From positions 55,569,087 through 55,633,086 of the forward strand of contig OY759216.1 in the NCBI GenBank assembly GCA_963662175.1: a stretch of DNA of 64,000 bases, written 5' to 3'. Below are positions 43,098-54,479 of this stretch, piece after piece. This DNA comes from Aradus depressus (taxonomy: Eukaryota > Arthropoda > Insecta > Hemiptera > Aradidae). The notes under the pieces were generated by a model. It did not search any database and was not told the origin of the DNA. It saw nothing but the letters and a program-made list of their open reading frames with translations. Position numbers and translations under genes: made by a program. Each line of letters opens with the position of its first letter. The first letter of the stretch is position 1.

Positions 43098-46000
43098 CAC
43101 TTACTTATATTCCACATTTCTTCCTTGATAATTTTAGTTGGAACCAAACGGTAACTTATTTTATCATATATATGGAGTCTATCGAGCTCAGGATCGCCAC
43201 TTAGAAATCTAGCCAAGTCACTTAGGTCAGATGTTTTAATCGGCAAGATAAAAATAAATTTGAGCACGTCGTCCTTCGGATTGGACTTTAGGCTCTGATC
43301 GAGGCCCTTTTTGTAGGTCAGGCGCTCGATAATGAGTCGTATGTTATGTAACTAAACCTAGGTAGCTAAAATTTTACTTAGGTTCAAAAAACCTTGAGCA
43401 CGTCGTCCTTCGGATGAGACTTTCCCGATATATCTGAATCTGTCTATCAGTTTTAACAAATATTGAATCAAAAAACCGTTTAAAAGCTAGAAATTTGAAG
43501 AATGGAGTCTATTGAGCTCAGGATCGCCACTTAGAAATCTAGCAAAGGCATTTAGATCAAATGTTTTAATCGAGAAGATAAAAATAAATTAGAGCACGTC
43601 GTCCTTCGGATTGGTCTTTAGGCTATGATGGGACTTTCCCGATATATCTGAATCTGTCTATCAGTTTCAACAAATGTTAAATCTATGAACCGTTAAAAAG
43701 CAGAATTTGAAGAATGGTATTTAGCCCGACTTTTTCCGAAAAACATTTTTATTTCGATTTTTGTGTGGGATTCAGATATCCCGGTAGTTCATCAGTTTTA
43801 ACAAATATTAAATCTAAAAACCGTTTAAAAGCTAGAAATTTGAAGAATGAAATTGTCTAGAATTGTCAAAACGGTACCTCAAAGCCCACTTATATTCCAC
43901 ATTTCTTCCTTGATAATTTTAGTTGGAACCAAACGGTAACTTATTTTATCTTACATATGGAGTCTATCGAGCTCAGGATCGCCACTTAGAAATCAAGCCA
44001 AAGCATTTAGGTCAGATGTTTTAATCGGGAAGATAAGAATAAATTTGAGCACGTCGTCCTTCGGATTGGACTTTAAGCTATGATCAAGGGCCTTTTAGTA
44101 TGTCAGGTACTCGATAATGTGTCGTATGTTATGTAACTAAACCTAAGTAGCTAAAATTTCGCTTAGGTTCAAAAAACCTTGAGCACGTCGTCCTTCCGAT
44201 GGGACTTTCCCGATATATCTGAATCTGTCTATCAGTTTTAACAAATATTAAATCTATAAACCGTTAAAAAACGAGAAATTTGAAGAATGGGATATAGCCC
44301 GACTTTTTTCGAAAAACATTTTTATTTCGATTTTTGTGTAGGATTCAGATCTCCTGATTGTTCATCAGTTTTAACAAATATTAAATCTAAAAACCGTTTA
44401 AAAGCTAGAAATTTGAAGAATGGAGTCTACCGAGCTCAGGATCGTCATTTAGAAATCTAGCCAAGGCACTTAGCTCAGATGTTTCATTCGGGAAGATAAA
44501 AATAAATTTGAGCACGTCATCCTTCGGATTGGGCTTTAAGCTATGATCGAGGGCCTTTTCTTATGTCAGGTACTCGATAATGAGTCGTATGTTACGTATC
44601 TAAACCTGGGTAGATGAAATTTCATTTACGTTAAAAATAACTTGAGCACGTCGTCCTTCAGATGGGACTTTCCCGATATATCTGAATCTGTCTATCAGTT
44701 TCAACAAATATTAAATCTATAAACCGTTAAAAAGCTAGAAATTTGAAGAATGAAATTGTCTAAATTTGTCAAAACGGTACCTCAAAGCCCACTTATATTC
44801 CATATTTCTTCCTTGATAATTTTAGTTGGAACCAAACGGTAACTTATTTTATCTTACATATGGAGTCTACCGAGCTCAGGATCGCCACTTAGAAATCTAG
44901 CCAAAGCATTTAGGTCAGATGTTTTAATCGGGAAGATAAGAATAAATTTGAGCACGTCGTCCTTCGGATTGGACTTTAAGCTATGATCAAGGGCCTTTTA
45001 GTATGTCAGGTACTCGATAATGTGTCGTATGTTATGTAACTAAACCTAAGTAGCTAAAATTTCGCTTAGGTTCAAAAAACCTTGAGCACGTCGTCCTTCC
45101 GATGGGACTTTCCCGATATATCTGAATCTGTCTATCAGTTTTAACAAATATTAAATCTATAAACCGTTAAAAAACGAGAAATTTGAAGAATGGGATATAG
45201 CCCGACTTTTTTCGAAAAACATTTTTATTTCGATTTTTGTGTAGGATTCAGATCTCCTGATTGTTCATCAGTTTTAACAAATATTAAATCTAAAAACCGT
45301 TTAAAAGCTAGAAATTTGAAGAATGGAGTCTACCGAGCTCAGGATCGTCATTTAGAAATCTAGCCAAGGCACTTAGCTCAGATGTTTCATTCGGGAAGAT
45401 AAAAATAAATTTGAGCACGTCATCCTTCGGATTGGGCTTTAAGCTATGATCGAGGGCCTTTTCTTATGTCAGGTACTCGATAATGAGTCGTATGTTACGT
45501 ATCTAAACCTGGGTAGATGAAATTTCATTTACGTTAAAAATAACTTGAGCACGTCGTCCTTCGGATGGGACTTTCCCGATATATCTGAATCTGTCTATCA
45601 GTTTCAACAAATATTAAATCTATAAACCGTTAAAAAGCTAGAAATTTGAAGAATGAAATTGTCTAAATTTGTCAAAACGGTACCTCAAAGCCCACTTATA
45701 TTCCACATTTCTTCCTTGATAATTTTAGTTGGAACCAAACGGTAACTTAATTTATTTTACGTATGGAGTCTACCGAGCTCAGGATCGCCACTTAGAAATC
45801 TAGCCAAAGCATTTAGGTCAGATGTTTTAATCGGGAAGATAAGAATAAATTTGAGCACGTCGTCCTTCGGATTGGACTTTAAGCTATGATCGAGGGCCTT
45901 TTAGTATGTCAGGTACTCGATATTGAGTTGTATGTTATGTATCAAAACCTGGGTAGGTGACATTTCATTTAGGTTAAAAATTACTTGAGCACGTCGTCCT

Positions 46001-46690
46001 TCGGATGGGACTTTTCCGATACATCTGAATCTTTTTTTGGTTGACCATCTTCGCTTCTGGATGCTGTTTATCTACCAACATAGCTGTATTAATTTATTTT
46101 TCAGAAAATATGTTAAAACGGTACCTCAAAGCCCACTTATATTCCACATTTCTTCCTTGATAATTTTAGTTGGAACCAAACGGTAACTTATTTTATCATA
46201 CATATGGAGTCTATCGAGCTCAGGATCGCCACTTAGAAATCTAGCCAAGGCACTTAGGTCAGATGTTTTATTCGAGAAGATAAAAATAAATTTGAGCACG
46301 TCGTCCTTCGGATTGGACTTTAGGTTATGATCGAGGGCCTTTTTGTATGTCAGGTGCTCGATGATGTGTCGTATGTTATGTATCTAAACCTGGGTAGTTG
46401 AAATTTCATTTACGTTAAAAATAACTTGAGCACGTCGTCCTTCGGATGGGACTTTCCCGATATATCTGAATCTGTCTATCAGTTTTAACTAATATTAAGC
46501 CTATAAACCGTTTAAAAGCGAGAAATTTGAAGAATGGAGTTTACCGAGCTCAGGATCGCCATTTAGAAATCTAGCCAAGTCACTTAGCTCAGATGTTTTA
46601 ATCGGGAAGATAAAAATAGATTTGAGCACGTCGTTCTTCGGATTGGACTTCAAGCTATGATCGAGGGCCTTGTGTAAACTGAGATGAATT
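43098..46690. repeat. tandem-module array, middle segment, with 904-bp higher-order unit
   Basis: The modules contain GTACCTCAAAGCCCACTTAT, GGAACCAAACGGTAACTTAT, CGAGCTCAGGATCGCCACTT, GCACGTCGTCCTTCGGATTG, TCAGGTACTCGATAATGTGT, CTTTCCCGATATATCTGAAT and TTTTAACAAATATTAAATCT. The AGCCCACTTATATTCC block recurs near 43888, 44790 and 45694, i.e. every about 904 bases, and the two intervals are nearly identical. On the minus strand many modules encode KSNPKDDVLKFIFIFPIKTS and DLSDLARFLSGDPELDRL. Confidence 0.9.
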
Positions 46691-47898
46691 TTATCTTCAC
46701 TGTTATATGAATCCGTATAAGAAAGATTTTTAATAAGCCCCCCCTCCAAATTCCTTGGAGTAGGAACCGTATATAATTCTTTACTAAAGTCTGACTGACT
46801 TGGTCTTGGAGGAGAAAAGAGTCTAGGTCTTTTAACACTAGTTTTATAGAAGGATTCTGTAACCGGAATGTTTATAACCGGCGAGGGCATAGTCGGAAAG
46901 TCAGTCTGAGATTTAAGAGAAGGCTTAGCCAAAACATTTGAGAAATTTCTGCGTTCAACTAATTCTCTAGCTTCACTGTAAGGAATATTTTCGTTGGCCA
47001 TAAACGTTTTAATTTTTTTTTGTTTTTCAAATTCGGGGCATTTATTGAAGTCGAGAGACGAATGGTTTTGCTCACAATGCACACATTTATAAACAGTGGG
47101 ATTGGGGCAATCTTTTTTTTCTTGTTGGCCAGAGCATAAACTGCATCTGGCAGTACCTTTGCATTGAGCACTTACATGATTAAAACGGAGACATTTGTAG
47201 CACACGACGACACGTTGAACGTATGGTTCAACCGGTCTCCGTACAAAATGAATATACACGTAGTCCGGCATTAGCTGTCCTCTAAATGTCAACAAAATTG
47301 TTGAGGTTGGCCTTTCTATCATTCCGTTACTTTCCTTAACTTTTCTACTGAATCGCTTAACCGAAATTAGGTTACATCCTTGACCTAGATTATGGTGTAA
47401 TGACTCAGCTATTTCGGTCTCTGATAAAGAGATATCAACATCCCTAATTATACCTTGTCGTTTAATAAGAAACGAGGGAATATACACCTCAATATTTTCT
47501 TTTTTGAAATAATCAGACTCAATCAGCATATTTGCACCCGCCCCACTACGAAGGATTATTTTAATTCTATTATACCCGGCTTTAGAAATTTCAACTACAT
47601 CATTTTTAATAAGAGGGTGGTTATTGAATATGATTTTGCCTATGGACATTGGGTGCAATCGTCCAATTTTACCTTCGAGCCGCTTACTCTCAATATAAAC
47701 TTGGAAAGGACCTTTGTCCCAAGGCTTATAGAAATGTACTTCACCAACTTTTTCCAGTTTTATATTAACCTCTTTATTCTCATTGGGGATAGTAGAATGA
47801 TCCACTATGCCTACATTCGCCTCACAGTTGATGGGGGAAGGGTTTTCTTCCATTGGAACGTTATTTCCGGGGGGCCCAGGTCCCCCCCCCAGGGTCAT
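46501..47898 (-). CDS. LINE-type ORF1 with zinc knuckles, embedded in the array
   Basis: This 465-codon ORF is intact. The N-terminal part has VGEVHFYKPWDKGPFQVYIE and KIGRLHPMSIGKIIF, followed by RNA-binding-like segments. Zinc knuckles follow: CYKCLRFNHVSAQC, CSLCSGQQEKKDC and CVHCEQNHSSLDFNKC, then PEFEKQKKIKTFMANENIPY. This is gag-like ORF1 of Jockey/I-type LINEs. The last 60 residues (KSNPKNDVLKSIFIFPIKTS, ELSDLARFLNGDPELGKLH) are encoded by an array module. No matching ORF2 lies next to it. GTAAGT lies just upstream of the ATG on this strand (47917-47922), perhaps a splice donor. Confidence 0.85.
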   Translation of the reverse strand: MTLGGGPGPPGNNVPMEENPSPINCEANVGIVDHSTIPNENKEVNIKLEKVGEVHFYKPWDKGPFQVYIESKRLEGKIGRLHPMSIGKIIFNNHPLIKNDVVEISKAGYNRIKIILRSGAGANMLIESDYFKKENIEVYIPSFLIKRQGIIRDVDISLSETEIAESLHHNLGQGCNLISVKRFSRKVKESNGMIERPTSTILLTFRGQLMPDYVYIHFVRRPVEPYVQRVVVCYKCLRFNHVSAQCKGTARCSLCSGQQEKKDCPNPTVYKCVHCEQNHSSLDFNKCPEFEKQKKIKTFMANENIPYSEARELVERRNFSNVLAKPSLKSQTDFPTMPSPVINIPVTESFYKTSVKRPRLFSPPRPSQSDFSKELYTVPTPRNLEGGLIKNLSYTDSYNSEDKIHLSLHKALDHSLKSNPKNDVLKSIFIFPIKTSELSDLARFLNGDPELGKLHSSNFSLLNGL

Positions 47899-48009
47899 TC
47901 ATAATAAAATAAAAGGTCACTTACCTATATGAGGAGTAAACTAAAATTATAATAGAAACGAAAAACTAATAATAATAAAACGAAACTAAAATTAATTGAA
48001 TAGAAGTTG

Positions 48010-51000
48010 GAACGGACTCACGTAAAGCGTTTTATTCGAGAAGATAAAAACAAATTTGAGCACGTCGTCCTTCGGATTGGGCTTTAAGCTATGATCGAGG
48101 GCCTTTTCGTATGTCAGGTACTCGATAATGAGTCATATGTTACGTATCTAAACCTGGGTAGTTGAAATTTCATTTACGTTAAAAATAACTGGAGCACGTC
48201 GTCCTTCGGATGGGACTTTCCCGATATATCTGAATCTGTCTATCAGTTTTAACTAATATTAAGCCTATAAACCGTTAAAAAGCGAGAAATTTAAGAATGG
48301 GATATAGCCCGACTTTTTTCGAAAAACATTTTTATTTCGATTTTTGTGTAGGATTCAGATATCCTGGTTGTTCATCAGTTTTAACAAATATTAAATCTAA
48401 AAACCGTTTAAAAGTTAGAAATTGGAAGAATGGAGTCTACCGAGCTCAGGATCGCCATTTAGAAATCTAGCCAAGGCACTCCGGTCAGAAGTTTTATTCG
48501 AGAAGATAAAAATAGATTTGAGAACGTCGTCCTTCGGATTGGACTTTCAGCTATGATCGAGGGCCTTTTCGTATGTCAGATACTCGATAATGAGTCGTAT
48601 GTTATGTATTTAAACCTGGGTAGCTGAAATTTCACTTAGGTTCAAAAAACCTTGAGTACGTCGTCCTTCGGATGGGACTTTCCCGATATATCTGAATCTG
48701 TCTATCAGTTTTAACAAATATTAAATCTATAAACCGTTAAAAAACGAGAAATTTGAAGAATGGGATATAGCCCGGCTTTTTTCGAAAAACATTTTTATTT
48801 CGATTTTTGTGTACGATTCAGATATCCCGGTTGTTCATCAGTTTTAACAAATATTAAATCTAAAACCCTTTTTAACAAAATGGGAGAAATTTGAAGAATG
48901 GAGTCTGTCGAGCTCAGGATCGCCACTTAGAAATCTAGCCAAGGCAATCAGGTCAGATGTTTTATTCGAGAAGATAAAAATAGATTTGAGAACGTCGTCC
49001 TTCGGATTGGACTTTAAGCTATGTTCGAGGGCCTTTTCGTATGTCAGATACTCGATAATGAGTCATATGTTACGTATCTAAACCTGGGTAGTTGAAATTT
49101 CATTTACGTTAAAAATAACTGGAGCACGTCGTCCTTCGGATGGGACTTTCCCGATATATCTGAATCTGTCTATCAGTTTTAACTAATATTAAGCCTATAA
49201 ACCGTTAAAAAGCGAGAAATTTTAAGAATGGGATATAGCCCGACTTTTTTCGAAAAACATTTTTATTTCGATTTTTGTGTAGGATTCAGATATCCTGGTT
49301 GTTCATCAGTTTTAACAAATATTAAATCTAAAAACCGTTTAAAAGCTAGAAATTTGAAGAATGGAGTCTACCGAGCTCAGGATCGCCATTTAGAAATCTA
49401 GCCAAGGCACTCCGGTCAGAAGTTTTATTCGAGAAGATAAAAATAGATTTGAGAACGTCGTCCTTCGGATTGGACTTTCAGCTATGATCGAGGGCCTTTT
49501 CGTATGTCAGATACTCGATAATGAGTCGTATGTTATGTATTTAAACCGGGGTAGCTGAAATTTCACTTAGGTTCGAAAAACCTTGAGCACGTCGTCCTTC
49601 GGATGGGACTTTTCTGATATATCTGAATCTGTCTATCAGTTTTAACTAATATTAAGCCTATAAACAGTTAAAAAGCGAGAAATTTGAAGAATGGTATCTA
49701 GCTCGACTTTTTTCGATAAACATTTTTATTTCGATTTATGTGTAGGATTCAGATATCCCGGTTGTTCATCAGTTTTAACAAATATTAAATCTAAAAACCG
49801 TTTAAAAGCTAGAAATTTGAAGAATGGAGTCTACCGAGCTCAGGATCGCCACTTAGAAATCTAGCCAAGGCACTCAGGTCAGAAGTTTTATTCGAGAAGA
49901 TAAAAGTAGATTTGAGAACGTCGTCCTTCGGATTGGACTTTAGGCTATGATAAAGGGCCTTTTTGTATATCAGGTACTCGATAATGAGTCGTATGTTATG
50001 TATCTAAACCTGAATAGTTGAAATTTCATTTACGTTAAAAATAACTTGAGCACGTCGTCCTTCGGATGTCTATCAGTTTTAACTAATATTAAGCCTATAA
50101 ACCGTTAAAAAGTGAGAAATTTGAAGAATGGGATATAGCCCGACTTTTTCCGAAAAACATTTTTATTTCGATTTTTGTGTACGATTCAGATATCCCGGTT
50201 GTTCATCAGTTTTAACAAATATTAAATCTAAAACCCTTTTTACAAAAAGGGAGAAATTTGAAGAATAGAGTTTACTTAGCTCAGGATCGCTATTTCGAAA
50301 TCAAGCCAAGTCACTTAGGTCAGATGTTGTAATCGGAAGATAAAAATAAATTTGAGAACGTCGTCCTTCGGATTGGACTTTAGGCTATGATCGAGGGCCT
50401 TTTTGTATGTCAGGTGCTCGATAATGAGTCGTATGTTATGTATCTAAACCTGGGTAGTTAAAATTTCATTTACGTTAATAATAACTTGAGCACGTCGTCC
50501 TTCGGATGAGACTTTCCCGATACATCTGAATCTTTCTTTGGTTGACCATCTCGCTTCTGGATGCTGTTTATCTACCAACATAGCTCTATTAATTTATTTT
50601 TCAGAAAATATGTTCAAACGGTACCTCAAAGCCCACTTATATACCACATTTCTTCCTTGATAATTTTAGTTGGAACCAAACGGTAACTTATTTTATCATA
50701 CATATGGAGTCTATCGAGCTCAGGATCGCCACTTAGAAATCTAGCCAAGGCACTTAGGTCAGATGTTTTATTCGAGAAGATAAAAATAAATTTGAGCACG
50801 TCGTCCTTCGCATTGGACTTTAGGCTATGATCGAGGACCTTTTTGTATGTCAGGTGCTCGATGATGTGTCGTATGTTATGTAACTAAACCTAGGTAGCTA
50901 CAATTTCACTTAGGTTCAAAAAAACTTGAGCACGTCGTCCTTCGGATGGGACTTTCCCGATATATCTGAATCTGTCCATCAGTTTTAACAAATATTAAAT

Positions 51001-53130
51001 CTATAAACCGTTAAAAAGCGAGAAATTTGAAGAATGGGATACAGCCCGACTTTTTTCGGAAAACATTTTTATTTCGATTTTTGTGTAGGATTCAGATATC
51101 CCGGTTGTTCATCAGTTTTAACAAATATTAAATCTAAAACCCTTTTTAACAAAATGGGAGAAATTTGAAGAATGGAGTTTACCGAGCTCAGGATTGCTAT
51201 TTCGAAATCTAGCCAAGGCACTTAGGTCAGATGTTTTATTCGAGAAGATAAAAATAAATTTGAGCACGTCGTCCTTCGCATTGGACTTTAGGCTATGATC
51301 GAGGACCTTTTTGTATGTCAGGTGCTCGATAATGTGTCGTATGTTATGTATCTAAACCTGGGTAGTTGAAATTTCATTTACGTTAAAAATAACTTGAGCA
51401 CGTCGTCCTTCGGATTGGACTTCAAGCTATGATCGAGGGTCTTTTTGTATGCCTGGTACTGGATAATGAGTCGTATGTTATGTCTCTAAACCTGGGTAGC
51501 TGAAATTTCACTTAGAGTAACAAACCTTGGGCACGTCGTCCTTCGGATGGGACTTTTCTGATATATCTGAATCTGTCTATCAGTTTTAACTAATATTAAG
51601 CCTATAAACAGTTAAAAAGCGAGAAATTTGAAGAATGGTATCTAGCCCGACTTTTTTCGATAAACATTTTTATTTCGATTTATGTGTAGGATTCAGATAT
51701 CCCGGTTGTTCATCAGTTTTAACAAATATTAAATCTAAAAACCGTTTAAAAGCTAGAAATTTGAAGAATGGAGTCTACCGAGCTCAGGATCGCCACTTAG
51801 AAATCTAGCCAAGGCACTCAGGTCAGAAGTTTTATTCGAGAAGATAAAAATAGATTTGAGGACGTCGTCCTTCGGTTTGGACTTTAGGCTATGATAAAGG
51901 GCCTTTTTGTATATCAGGTACTCGATAATGAGTCGTATGTTATGTATCTAAGCCTGGGTAGTTGAAATTTCATTTACGTTAAAAATAACTTGAGCACGTC
52001 GTCCTTCGGATTGGACTTTAGGCTATGATCGAGGACCTTTTTGTATGTCAGGTGCTCGATAATGTGTCGTATGTTATGTAACTAAACCTAGGTAGCTACA
52101 ATTTCACTTAGGTTCAAAAAAACTTGAGCACGTCGTCCTTCGGATGGGACTTTCCCGATATATCTGAATCTGTCCATCAGTTTTAACAAATATTAAATCT
52201 ATAAACCGTTAAAAAGCGAGAAATTTGAAGAATGGGATATAGCCCGACTTTTTTCGAAAAACATTTTTATTTCGATTTTTGTGTAGGATTCAGATATCCC
52301 GGTTGTTCATCAGTTTTAACAAATATTAAATCTAAAAACCGTTTAAAAGCGAGAAATTTGAAGAATGGAGTTTACCGAGCTCATGATCGCCACTTAGAAA
52401 TCTAGCCAAGTCACTTAGCTCAGATGTTTTAATCGGGAAGTTAAAAGTAAATTTGAGCACGTCGTCCTTCGGATTGGGCTTTAAGCTATGATCGAGGGCC
52501 TTTTCGTATGTCAGGTACTCGATAATGAGTCGTATGTTATGTATCTAAACCTGGGTAGTTGAAATTTTATTTACGTTAAAAATAACTTGAGCACGTCGTC
52601 CTTCGGATTGGACTTCAAGCTATGATCGAGGGCTTTTTTGTATGTCAGGTACTGGATAATGATTCGTATGTTATGTATCTAAACCTGGGTAGCTGAAATT
52701 TCACTTAGGTTAAAAATAACCTTGAGCACGTCGTCCTTCGGATGGGACTTTCCCGATATATCTGAATCTATCAGTTTTAACAAATATTAAATCTAAAAAC
52801 CGTTAAAGATCAGGAAATTTGAAGAATGGTATTTTGTTCGACTTTTTTCGAAAAACATTTTTATTTCAATTTTTGTGCAGGATTCAGATATCCCGGTTGT
52901 TCATCAGTTTTAACAAATATTAAATCTAAAAACCGTTTAAAAGCGAGAAATTTGAAGAATGGAGTTTACCGAGTTCAGGATCGCCATTTCGAAATTTAGC
53001 CAAGTCAATTAGGTCAGATGTTTTAATCGGGAAGATAAAAATAAATTTGAGCACGTCGTCCTTCGGATGGGACTTTCCCGATACATCTGAATCTTTCTTT
53101 GGTTGACCATCTTCGTTTCTGGATGCTGCC
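48010..53130. repeat. tandem-module array, right segment
   Basis: It uses the same modules as 43098-46690 in shuffled order, with at least a dozen copies of the GCACGTCGTCCTTCGGAT-type block and alternating TATAGCCCGACTTTTTTCGA and CGAGCTCAGGATCGCCA blocks. Pairs of longer segments are near-identical, for example 48400-48700 and 49330-49600, or 50700-50990 and 52000-52190. Divergence is higher than in the 904-bp pair, so different parts amplified at different times. Confidence 0.88.
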
Positions 53131-53289
53131 TAAGTTCTTAGGAATGCTGGGCACCGCAGCTAGTATGTGCCTTGCAACAGCGGATGCCCTAGGTATTTTG
53201 TGCTTAACAACGCTGGTGATAGCTATTATTTACCGTGCAACGGTGGACCTCCTAGGTAATACATGCTTAGGAAACCCACCGTATTAAAA

Positions 53290-53855
53290 TTAGAGCTATA
53301 TCCCATCTTTCAGAAAGCTCCATGTGAGATTCATTCTGCATTAATGCACCCCCGCCCTCCCGTAAAAGGGTCACAGCCAATTTTTAATATTGCTTTTGAA
53401 ACTACCATTTAGGTATATGCTTGCCCCCCCATACCCACTCCCGTTGACAATTTTGAGCATATAGCGAATTTTTCAAATTGGCCTTTAAGAAAACTACATA
53501 TAAACTTCCATGACAATCCGATCATCCGTTAATGACTTAGCACTATCTTTTTATTTAGGCCCCCCTTACAACCCCCCTTCCAGTTCAAAATTTATGGACG
53601 GCACATAGCCTATTTTTTAACTTGGATTTTAAGAATACTACATGTGAAATTTCATGATAATCAGTCCAACCGTTAATGCGCTAGAGCAATTTTTGTGCTT
53701 AGGCCCCCCCCCCCCCTCCAGTTGACCGCTAGGAACTCTCTTCATAAGAACCTTCCTCGGACTTTCGAATATTTGAAAAAAAAAATTAGCCGAATTGGTC
53801 CAGCCGTTCTCGAGTTTTGCGCTTAGCAAAATTAGCCAGTCATTTTTATTATATA
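53290..53855 (+). repeat. second copy of the CCCGGCGTTGC-type repeat (5' end lost)
   Basis: Paragraphs such as TACATGTGAAATTTCATGAT, CCAACCGTTAATGCGCTAGA and CAGCCGTTCTCGAGTTTTGC, together with C-rich CCCCCCTCCAGTTG lines, match 37320-37820. The region just upstream (53140-53285) has TGCTGGGCACCGCAGCTAGT, resembling the element's head. Confidence 0.65.
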
Positions 53856-53857
53856 GA

Positions 53858-53892
53858 TGGGAGTATTTTCGGTATTGCATTCATCTTCAGAG
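53858..53892 (-). ncRNA. degenerate hammerhead-like motif, Penelope-like element
   Basis: The minus strand reads CTGAAGATGAATGCAATACC, GAAA, ATACTCCC. The CUGANGA and GAAA boxes are intact, but helix II (expected GGTA/TACC) has lost its left half. It is oriented opposite to the GIY-YIG remnant that follows. Confidence 0.5.
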
Positions 53893-53916
53893 GCGATGTA
53901 CTTAAAAAAGAGGACT

Positions 53917-54118
53917 GTTGGGTAGGTTCCAGAACAAATAATACATTATACAAACATCTCAACAGCACTAAAGAAAGAAGTGGGGTTTACTGTCTAAAAT
54001 GTAGTTTTTGTAGTTTTGTTAATGTAAACCAAACTGGGAGACAATTTAAAAATAGGGTAAAAGAACACGTTTCAGAAATAGGCTTACACATTGACACAAC
54101 ACACACCTCAGTGAAATA
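53917..54118 (+). pseudogene. Penelope-like GIY-YIG endonuclease fragment
   Basis: TNNTLYKHLNSTKERSGVYC followed by LKCSFCSF, NVNQTGRQFKNRVKEHVSEI has the GVYxLxCxxC...QTGRxFKxRxKEH pattern of the GIY-YIG domain that ends Penelope-like proteins. The YIG half of the signature is mutated (VNVNQ). No RT is attached upstream, so it is a fragment. Confidence 0.85.
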
Positions 54119-54157
54119 AAATCGTAAACAAATTTAATTTTTACAATATTTTAATTA

Positions 54158-54470
54158 GGATTTTCAGATTCTTCACCAAAAAACTAGGTTTTCTGGTAAT
54201 TTTAGTTTTCTTGTACGAGCAATAGTTTTTGAGATATTGGTCTTTGAAAGTAGCGTTTTATGTAAAATCAAGTGGGAGTGGATTCATAGAGATCTCAGCC
54301 AGCAAGCCGGGCGAAGAGTGGGGCCGACCCTCCCGTCTATTTCACATAATATATATAATATGGGAGTACTTTCGGGATTGCTAACATCTTCGGAGGCGAT
54401 GTACTTAAAAAGAGGACTGTTGGGTAGGTTCCAGAACAAATAATACATTATACAAACATCTCTACAGCAT
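54158..54470 (+). repeat. Penelope-like flanking repeat, copy 2, with truncated GIY-YIG-associated start
   Basis: Bases 54158-54345 repeat 36955-37148. They are followed by a GGGAGTACTTTCGG hammerhead-like block on the minus strand (54361-54395, CCGAAGA in place of CTGANGA) and then CGATGTACTTAAAAAGAGGA and TTGGGTAGGTTCCAGAACAA, as at 53895. The copy breaks off before the GIY-YIG core. Confidence 0.75.
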
Positions 54471-54479
54471 ATATCTCAA

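Noticed and set aside
47455..47904. 149-codon + strand ORF
   Set aside because: It is the antisense shadow of the ORF1 that carries the zinc knuckles.
43098..53130. CRISPR-like array
   Set aside because: Units are long (150-450 bp), directly adjoining and partly coding, and the genome is an animal's. There are no short repeats with unique spacers.
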